DNA of 15,056 nt, taken from contig MU624983.1 in NCBI GenBank assembly GCA_025349905.2, forward strand, positions 1 through 15,056. The letters are read 5' to 3'. Shown here piece after piece: positions 8,034-15,056 of this stretch. The position numbers were made by a program, and so were the translations under genes. The notes beneath the pieces were generated by a model, which worked only from the letters and a program-made list of their open reading frames with translations, made no database searches and was not told where the DNA came from. Position 1 is the stretch's first letter; every line of letters begins with the position of its first letter. Source of the stretch: Blastocladiella britannica (lineage: Eukaryota; Blastocladiomycota; Blastocladiomycetes; Blastocladiales; Blastocladiaceae).

Positions 8034-9927
8034 ATGGCTCCACCACCACCGCCCCCCGACTCGTTTGCCCTCGACGTGCTGGTTCCCCCTTCTGCTAACA
8101 CTGGCACTATCTCGCGCCCGGCCTCTCCGCACTTTAGCCCGCACTCCTCGGCTCCACCCAGCCCCCCCGTCTCGGGTCCCGGCCGTGGTCCTGCCACTCC
8201 ACTGTCGTCGTCGCTAGCCTCCAGTCCCGCCAATGCTCCCGTGCACCTCTCTTACTCCCCCGCTGCTATCGACGGTACAGGCGCACTGTTGCCGCCCTCG
8301 CTGAATTCTGGTCACTTGCCCGCGTATAACGAGCCGTCCGCGTCGGCTTCACTGGACTGGCGCGGACTGGTCGGCACCTCGGTCCACCCTTCTTTACTCC
8401 CTCCTGCTCCCACCATTGCTGGTGCCGTCAACCCGTTTGCCGCGTTCATGCTGCCTGGATCGCCGTACTATGTGCCGCCTGAGGACCTCTTGCACTACAA
8501 CCAGGCCAAAGTATATATCTGTAAATCTCGCTCATATCTAAATACTCAGGGCAATATTTACTAGACATTTGTCCTCAAACTCGGCCGCGCCCTCTTCTCA
8601 TTCGGCCTCCCGACCTACCGGCTCGAAACCGACCTGGCGGGCGCCGCATCGGCCTTGGGCCTAACCGCCACATTCGGGTGCCTGCCGTCGTCCTTGCAGG
8701 CGTCGTTCGAGCACCCGTGGGGGTTCAGCGAGGCGACCATGGTGAACTTGACGTTTGGGTTGGACGTAGGCCGCTTATGGTTCACGAACGCGCTGTGCCG
8801 GCGAGTCTCTGACGGCGACCTGACCCTCGAGCAAGCCACGGGCGAGCTGGAAGATATTCTGATCAACGGTGGGCTGTACGGGAGGGGCGCGATCCTGCTG
8901 TCATTTGCGATCGGGTCGTTTGCGGGAGCCCCCTTGGCATTTGGCGGTGGGTGGGAGGACGCGGGCGTCGCTTTTGTTCTGGGCTTACTGGTCGGCGCCA
9001 TCAACTTGGCCATGGCGGATACAGTCGTGGCCCCGCTGTTTGAGTTTAGCGCCGCCGCAGCCGTATCGTTCCTCACGCTGGTCGCACAGCGGTGGATCAT
9101 GCCGGACCTGTGCTTCTCGGCCACAACACTGTCGGCGCTATTGGTCCCGTTACCGGGCCTGTGGATTTCCACGTCGTTTATCGAGCTGTCGTCCCGGCAG
9201 ATCGTGTCGGGCGCATGCCGCATGCTGTGGGCCGTGCAATTGGCCTTACAGCTCGCGTTCGGACTCTCGATCGGGTACAACTTGTACGCCGTGGTGCTGG
9301 GAGCACCCGCTGCTAATGCGCTAGCTTTATGTGGCCGCGGTGGGACCCTATCGCCCTGGTGGAACTTGCTGTTTTTGCCCGGCATGTCGCTATCTCTCAA
9401 CGTACTGCTCAACGCGCACTGGAAACACCAGTTCTTGCCCATGACGTCGGCGGCCACCGTCAGTTACTTGCTGTTCTGGACGTGCACGCACGCGTTCTCG
9501 TTTGGGATCGAGACCACATCGATTATCGTGTCTTTTGTGGTCGGGGTGCTGTCCAACGCGTGGTCGCGGTACTCGGGTGGAGGGCAGGTCGAGACCCAGC
9601 TTTGTATGTGTTTATTTATCCCTTTGTTCTTGTGATCGTTTTAACGTAAAAAAGTATATTGTAGGCGGCATCATTCTCTTGGTCCCTGGATCAGTGGCCA
9701 CGAGGTTCTCCATGTCGCTGATCGACCCGCAAGTCAGCGAAGTGCTGAGTCCCGGCGTAGGGCTGGCGCTGCGGTTCGTGGTGGTGGCCATGTCGATTTC
9801 GGTCGGACAGATCGCGGCCCGGATCGTCGACGGCGTCGATATTGCGCTGGGACCGCGGTCTTCGTTATCGTCCATGGACGCGCGGGCGCGGGCGAGGCGG
9901 GCTACCGAGCGCAGCTTTGTCGAGTAA
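8034..9927 (+). CDS. PRM10: ThrE / PRM10-family multispanning membrane protein (592 aa, three exons)
   Basis: Exons are 8034-8510, 8565-9603 and 9665-9927, with introns of 54 and 61 nt. The start has strong context (AAAGATGG). Residues 1-159 are hydrophilic, Pro/Ser-rich and probably cytosolic. The next exon opens directly into the ThrE domain (TFVLKLGRALFSFGLPTYRL), matching the family's GxPxxRxE signature. About ten hydrophobic segments follow, including near 268-288, 293-311, 317-333, 343-360, 377-397, 430-450, 456-475, 477-493, 506-522 and 535-557. Each half carries a Pro-Gly motif: LLVPLPGLW at about 352-360 and ILLVPGSVA at about 508-516, after the second splice junction. Bacterial ThrE exports threonine and serine. 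Fungal members (S. cerevisiae Prm10, pheromone-induced) have no established substrate, so transport of small amino acids is inference. It shares its promoter with SCC3 and converges with the SPRY gene. The family call is firm; the PRM10 symbol is by resemblance. Confidence 0.9.
8511..8564 (+). other. Intron 1 of the ThrE/PRM10-like gene, 54 nt
   Basis: Donor GTATAT, acceptor TTTACTAG, A+T-rich, phase 0. It contains an in-frame stop, and its removal places Lys159 directly before the first ThrE-domain residues (TFVLKLGRAL). An earlier CAG at 8547-8549 is not used in this model because it would include the in-frame TAG just before the domain. Confidence 0.85.
9604..9664 (+). other. Intron 2 of the ThrE/PRM10-like gene, 61 nt
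   Basis: Donor GTATGT, acceptor ATTGTAG, T-rich in the middle, phase 1. Splicing joins ETQL to CGIILLVPG. This restores the second conserved Pro-Gly segment of the family, whereas read-through stops within the intron. Confidence 0.85.
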
Positions 9928-9977
9928 CATAAAATAATAGAAATTACATTGGGTTGGCCAAGTACACAATCGATATG
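9928..9977. other. 50-bp convergent intergenic spacer
   Basis: This separates the TAA of the ThrE/PRM10-like gene from the TGA of the SPRY gene. It is A+T-rich and holds ATAAAATAA just after the + strand stop (9930-9938), a plausible variant polyadenylation signal. I see no canonical AATAAA on either strand. Confidence 0.5.
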
Positions 9978-12900
9978 TCAGTCTTCTTCATCAGACGTGT
10001 CCATGACCACCGCCATCACCTCGCCCTCTTCCTCCTCCTCTTCTTTATCCTCATCGTCATCGGAATCGTCCTCCTCGGCATCGTCCCCGGGCCGCGTGAC
10101 CCCCCAATTCCGGAACACGCCGCGCATTGCCGCCGCCGGGTTATTTGTCGCCCTCGGCCCCTTGATCGCCGTGGGTCCCTCGGCCGCACAGTCCAGCGCC
10201 AGCTCGGCCCTCGCCGCGCCCAGGACCACGGGAAACATGGTCGTATCGGCGGCGTCCGAAAGAAGCAACGCCGACACGTCGGCCGCGTACGTCGCGTCTC
10301 CCTTCGTCACCACCAGCACGGGCACCGTGTTGTTGTATAGCGTGGTGCCGAGAGCGAACCGCATTGGGGTGGTGGTGAGCGGAAGTAAAGAGACGCCGTG
10401 ATGGTGTACCGGGGTGGTGGTGACGGTGGATGTGGTTGGGGACGCGGGGAGTGGCGGTAAAGGCACCATGTCCGGGTGCCACTGCCAGGACGTCACGATC
10501 AGCGGAGAAATGGGCTCGAAGTAGTACTCGAGCGCAATGTCCCATTTGCGCCACCCTTCATCGTCCTCACCCAGTCGCCCGACGTTCGTTCGCTCAGTGG
10601 CACGCACAGCAAACGGCCGCTCGTCACCCATCGTGCGCACGTGCACCAGCAAGTACCGCACGAGCGCGGGGACAATCTCGGTCCACTCATGCCGGAGCTC
10701 CAGTGGGGTTGCCAGGCCCGACGACGTGGTGAGTTGCAGGACAAACTCGAGCCCGCGAACGCCGATCCATAGCGACACCACTTTCCCGCCCGCGAACCCG
10801 AGCGCCAAGATATCCCGTGCGGGGACCGCGTCCACTTCAAAGTAGTACTCGAACTTGGGTGTCAGGAGCTGCTGCTGGGACAGCGGGGGGTCCGTGGACA
10901 CCGGGACGTAGTGGACGGTCGGGCGGGTTGTGGTTGCTACGGCCATTGTTGTTTCCACCGGTGTAGACCGAGCCACCAGCCGGCCGCCCATGGTCGTGCC
11001 GGCGACAGCAGCCGCACGAGCAAACGGAGTGTACCCGTCCGGAATGGCGGCAGCGCCAGCGGCCAGGTCAAAGTCGACCATGGACGACGTGGTCGCGGGC
11101 TGAATGACGACCGGGAAGTACGTGGCGGACCGGTCGAGCCCAGTGAACACCACCACGGGTTTCTTGGATGAAATGCGCGCTAGCATGGTTCCGTTGTCCA
11201 GGTCCAGCATGATGGTGATCGGGCCTTGGTGGTTGAGCGACTCGTTCAGGTACCGCATCTATGTTTTTATTTTGTTAGACATGGTTGTTCCCCTATAATA
11301 GGAATGAATAGATATATACCTTGCCGTCACGGTACGCGCACGCGTGCGCGAAATCCACCACGCAGGTATCCACGCCCAGAATCGCCGCGTGCAGTCCGAT
11401 ATGGTCGCTCGGCGCCAAAGCCGCCTCACCCGTGAGCGTAGTCCACCCGGCCATCGGACACCCTTGCGGGGACGCCGAAACAACGTACACGTACTTGCCC
11501 GACCCAGAGACCCCGTGCGACGCGATCGCGGTGTTGACAATGTGGTACGGGTTGATCATCTATGGATTTCATGGTGAGGCACTCATTCGAGAAAGGTGGA
11601 CATGAAATATGGACGTCGTACCAGGTTCCCGCGAACACCCGTCAAGCACCGGCCCGTGACGTCGGCCCAGTAAATGTCGTCGACGCATGTCCCGCAGGCC
11701 ACGGTCTGGAACACGGCCTCGCGCGAGCACATGCGGTGCATGCGCATGTCGGTCGGGTCGTTGATCAGCAGCGTCGGGTACCGCAGCAGCATCAGTTCCC
11801 ACAGCGACTGGATCATCTGTCGGGACGCTACGTTTTTTTTTTTTTTTTTTTTTTTCGAGGATGAGAATTGATGCTTTGTCATAAAGGGAACTTGACGTAC
11901 ACTGCAACAGCACCAGCGACACGTCGCGCGCAACCACTTCAAACGAGAATCGGGATGCGGCAAATGCCAGCAGCGGCGCCAGCTCGAGGACGTCTTCGCG
12001 CAGCTCATCTTTATTTTACAAAAACAGATCAGTTGAATTTGGTCAATCCAAATAAAGAAAAGAGAGTAGTAACGCACCATACGCCGACCAAGTAGCGCAA
12101 AAAACGAACGGGAGGTACATGGAATTGAGCACCAAGTGCGACTCGTTTGCGAGCTTCAAGTCGGCCCGGAACTCGTCTCCGCGGTCACTGACCCCCGCGC
12201 GCATTTCGCCGCGGGTCTGGCGCGCGGCCGCGTACGTTTCGAGCGGATCAGCCAGCCGGATCAGCGGGAACGGCTTGCCCTCGTTATCGGTGATGTACAC
12301 TTCGAGCATGCGGCGGCACGCCGACAGAATGTCACGGACGGTCGCGCGTGAAACTTCGTGCGCCCACAGGGCGGTGACGATCGCCGGGTCCAGGGTAGCC
12401 AGGGCGGCGAACGCGGGCCCGTCGACCGACTCAAACCGCGCATTGGCCACGGGCACCAGCGACGGGTCGAGCGTGCCGTTGCCCGTTTCGGCCGACCGGT
12501 GGTCACGGACCGCGGCCGTTGACAGGTCAATGGCCTCGACGAGCAGCGTGTGCACTTGCATCAAGTACGGCGTGACCAGCTCAACGGCTGCCCGCGTCGC
12601 CAGTGTCGGTTCCTCATCGTTCGCTTGGTGAGCAGACGCCGCCATGGACGGGTCCAGCCGCGGATTGGGCGCGTGCCCGAGCGCCGCCACCACCGCCGCC
12701 AGTTCGCGCCGCTCGCGTGTCGCCGGATACAGCGCGAGCTGCCGGACCAGCGGCCACAGCGCTGGTTCGAGAACGGACCGCGCCGGTGGGTCGTACGCCA
12801 AGTACCGGTGCACGGCGCGCATCAGTGCCGCCGCGTCGTCGACCGCGGCCTCTGCCGCGCGCTTGGCCTCCATTGCCTCGGCATCGTCCTCGGCGCCACT

Positions 12901-14882
12901 GCTATTGCCGCCACTTCCAAACAGGTTGGACGAGCCCATGTCAATGGCGGCCAGCGGGTCGCGCTCGTACATGCTCTCGCACTGCTCGATCAGGGACGCG
13001 ACAATGGCCGGACGGCGGCAGCTCGGTTCACCACTGGTGATGGGACTATCGTTGTCGAGCTCGAGCGCCAGCAACACGTCCAGTGCCCACCGGTACTTTG
13101 GGTGCGCGATATGTGCTTGCATGTGGGTCAGCAGGGGCGTGTCCCTAATGGCTTCCAGCACGGCCGCACGGTCCGTGAATGCAATGAGCGACCGGTCCAA
13201 CCCGCCAATCGACTCGCTCGTGTACAGCGACTCCATGGTGGCCACCCGGCGCATGTACCCGCCTGCCAGGAATCGCGCTCCGAGTTTTTCTGTAATTTGT
13301 TTTGTTTGATTGAGTTGAGCTGATATGAAGTTTAAAAGAACATGACACATACCGCTGGAAAAGGCGGCCGAGGCCACCGTGAGCTCAACGGTCTTGGGGT
13401 ACTCTTGCGTGTGCTTGAGGACGAGCTCAAAGAGCCGATCCGCGCGCGATTCGAACCGATCAATGCTGGCCATGCCGTTGAGCAAGATGGTGGCCAAGTT
13501 GAGGCCGGTCATGACGAGCCGGGCTATGTTCCAACAGAGGGTTTAGTTGTACGTTTCTCCGCAGCAGAAAAATGCCACATACTGTGAGAGCTCTCGGCCA
13601 TGGCCAGCGCCAACTCGCACGGATCGTCCACTTCCCACGCGGGCAGTGCGGTACACCACTCGTCGTCGGACGTTTGCGCAAACAACAGCTCGAGCAAGTC
13701 CGATCCGCGGTCCAGCCCTTCCTTGGAAAGGTCCTCGGGCGGGTGCGCCAGCACGGCCGCAATCGTCTTGTGGATCCCACCCTCCAGCAGCGGCGCCTTG
13801 GCCGGCGCAAAGCTGATGAGCCGCATCAGCGTGTTGTGCGCGCGCGCGGCGAGACCCTTTCCATTGGCTGAGCGGGAGGGGTCGAGGACCAGCTGGATCA
13901 GGAAATGGATCAAGTCGTCGCGCGAGACGTAGCTGGCGGCCATGGTGGGGTCTTTTTTTCCTTCATATATTTAGCAGTTGCGTGTGTGAAAGGATGGATC
14001 AGAGGGACGTACCCTGGCGGATCATGACCGATACCATATCGACCAGAAGTAGCAGGACGCGCGGGTTCTTTTCGCCCTCGAGGGCCGTGAGCGGCAGGAT
14101 CAAGAGCGGCGAGAGCTTGGCCGCGTAGTCGGCTGTGCATCGCATTATAGGGTGAGCGTACTTTGGCTTTGATCAAAATATGGAAAAGAGGGTACCATTC
14201 TCCAGCAGTCCGCTCAAGAGACACGCGGCAGTGACGCGCGACGGCTCGTGCTCAGAGTACATTGCCTCCATGAGCTTAACGGCGTCCGATACTGTTCAAC
14301 CGTCAAGTAGCAGTCAAAATACATGGCAAGCCGTAAAAGAATAAGATCGAAACAAACCGCTCATGGGCAGCTCAGAGCACAGATCGTTGGCGCGGCCTAC
14401 ATCAATATCGGCGCTAGAGCTGCCGAATCCGCCGTCCTCGTCCTCGAGCAGGCTCGTGAATGTGTCGACAATGAAGGCGGCGTCCTGGGCTATATATTTT
14501 TTTGTTGCTGAGGCAGGTCCATTATTGTATTATGTGTCAAGGAGAACAGAGGCGTACCAGACAAGCGGCCTTCAAATAGAGTTGAGACGTCGAGGCGGCC
14601 GTCCTGGTTTGCGGTCGATCCCGAACGCGACCGACTGGTGCGTGCACGGCCAATCGAGTACCAGGCGGCGCCGGCGAGCGCGGTGGCCAGCACGGCCGAG
14701 GCGGCAATCAGCAGAATCCGCGAGCGCGACGGCTTGGCGCTTCCCGTGGCAGTGGCCAGAACAGTTGCGGTGGTGGTGGCGGCGACGGCGTGATCGGCGT
14801 GGAGATCGTCTGGGGCGCGTGCAAGGGCCGAGGCCGCGTGTCGGACCACGGTCTGCGCGGCAGCGAGCGGTGCGGTTGGCAT
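9978..14882 (-). CDS. Membrane-anchored armadillo-like / SPRY-domain protein of unknown function (1422 aa, 11 exons)
   Basis: Exons: 14882-14558, 14489-14358, 14291-14196, 14132-14013, 13960-13583, 13523-13353, 13289-12078, 12008-11901, 11827-11622, 11559-11320 and 11258-9978. All introns are GT-AG, 52-73 nt, and phases match at every junction (the first eight phase 1, the last two phase 0). The ATG at 14882 is the first after an in-frame TGA at 14930-14928. One hydrophobic segment at 56-77 (ILLIAASAVLATALAGAAWY), flanked by Arg, looks like a signal anchor. Residues about 110-850 are predicted all-helical and armadillo/HEAT-like. A SPRY domain lies at about 915-1075, with the hallmark IMLDLDNGTM strand, FTGLD, YFPVV and PDGYTPF. 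A beta-rich region at about 1113-1266 has paired FEYYFEV and LEYYFEP motifs. The last 35 residues are Asp/Glu-rich. SPRY domains usually bind proteins, so a membrane-tethered scaffold or ubiquitin-ligase adaptor is possible. No RING, HECT or channel region is visible, and I do not recognise the family. Confidence 0.82.
11828..11900 (-). other. Intron 8 of the SPRY gene with a 23-A tract before the 3' splice site
   Basis: Donor GTACGT and acceptor ACGTAG. A run of 23 A on the coding strand (T on the + strand, 11833-11855) begins 5 nt inside the 3' end of the intron, where a pyrimidine tract is normally found. Phase (1 to 2) and protein continuity (LVLLQ-S-SRQMIQSLWELM) support the junction. 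Confidence 0.78.
11833..11855. repeat. Mononucleotide run of 23 T (+ strand)
   Basis: This is an uninterrupted homopolymer, the longest in the window. It lies wholly inside an intron of the SPRY gene. Its exact length may be affected by sequencing or assembly error. Confidence 0.9.
13290..13352 (-). other. Stop-free 63-nt intron 6 of the SPRY gene
   Basis: Donor GTATGT and acceptor AATTACAG are both excellent, and the stretch is A+T-rich beside G+C-rich exons. Its length is a multiple of three and it has no in-frame stop, so retention would insert 21 residues (beginning GMCHVLLNF) and replace nothing else. Splicing is the preferred model because of composition and splice-site quality. Confidence 0.75.
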
Positions 14883-15056
14883 TTTCAGCGTTTGTTCAAG
14901 CCCACGCGAAAGAGCAGGATCCCCACATCATTTCCAGGGCCACACTCAACGCAAGTCACAGATTTCAAATTGGGATCTAAGCGCACCCGCCCCGTATTTG
15001 CCGCGGATCTGCCTTGGCTCCATTCTCGCAGTGCTTGGCTCTCCTGACCTTGGGGG
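14883..15056 (-). promoter_or_regulatory. 5' flank and presumed promoter of the SPRY gene
   Basis: No supported coding sequence lies here; an in-frame TGA at 14930-14928 ends the reading frame above the ATG at 14882. A CGCGAAA element at 14905-14911 (ACGCGAAA from 14904) lies 22 bp from the start codon and matches the yeast SCB consensus CNCGAAA. This may be chance. The region continues past the window edge, so a divergent neighbour cannot be excluded. Confidence 0.45.

Noticed and set aside
8615..9457. A 280-residue minus-strand frame opposite the ThrE/PRM10-like gene
   Set aside because: It lies antisense to the conserved membrane domain and has no hydrophobic or domain signal of its own.
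11833..11855. The T run as a Pol III terminator or the poly-A tail of a retroposed element
   Set aside because: No tRNA-like or SINE-like sequence or target-site duplication adjoins it. It sits inside a 73-nt spliced intron.
12550..13323. A 257-residue + strand frame opposite the SPRY gene
   Set aside because: His/Arg/Gln-rich shadow sequence. It also crosses intron 6 of the gene on the other strand without any splice logic.
1..15056. CRISPR arrays, phage/IS genes, toxin-antitoxin or defence systems
   Set aside because: No spaced direct repeats, transposase or integrase motifs, or prokaryotic gene structure are visible. The window is ordinary eukaryotic gene-dense DNA.

Overview
This window looks like about 15 kb of a compact, G+C-rich nuclear genome from an early-diverging fungus. 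A zoosporic lineage of the Blastocladiomycota type (Allomyces, Catenaria, Blastocladiella) is my best guess, but that placement is inference. The evidence is as follows. Genes are interrupted by GT-AG introns of only 52-73 nt. The proteins are full of Ala/Pro/Asp/Ser low-complexity tracts. One protein is an unmistakable eukaryotic cohesin subunit, and another is a ThrE/PRM10-type membrane protein with the long hydrophilic N-terminus seen in fungi. There are no operons, Shine-Dalgarno sites, IS elements, CRISPR arrays or recognisable tRNA/rRNA genes.

I find four protein genes on strictly alternating strands (+ - + -). (1) 155-3349 (+) is a single-exon, 1064-aa, probably mitochondrial helical-repeat (PPR-like) protein. 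(2) 7922-3378 (-) is a two-exon, 1494-aa SCC3/STAG cohesin subunit with an intact STAG domain and stromalin conservative domain, and a long charged disordered tail. (3) 8034-9927 (+) is a three-exon, 592-aa ThrE/PRM10-family multispanning membrane protein. (4) 14882-9978 (-) is an eleven-exon, 1422-aa protein that I cannot assign to a named family. It has an N-terminal membrane anchor, a long helical armadillo-like region, a SPRY domain, a second beta-rich region and an acidic tail.

Spacing is extremely tight. Genes 1 and 2 converge with 28 bp between stop codons. Genes 2 and 3 diverge from a shared 111-bp promoter region. Genes 3 and 4 converge with 50 bp between stops. Flanking stretches 1-154 and 14883-15056 hold only presumed promoter/5'-UTR sequence. 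The genes do not form a pathway; shared regulation is likely only for the divergent SCC3/ThrE pair.

Genes 2-4 were rebuilt across introns by matching splice consensus with reading phase. All ten introns of gene 4 fit phase exactly, so the model is internally consistent, but no transcript evidence was available. I found no clear new molecular machine. The best candidate for something undescribed is gene 4, because of its unusual domain combination. The most informative detail in a known family is the preserved pair of residues (W387 and R423) that forms the conserved essential surface of SCC3.
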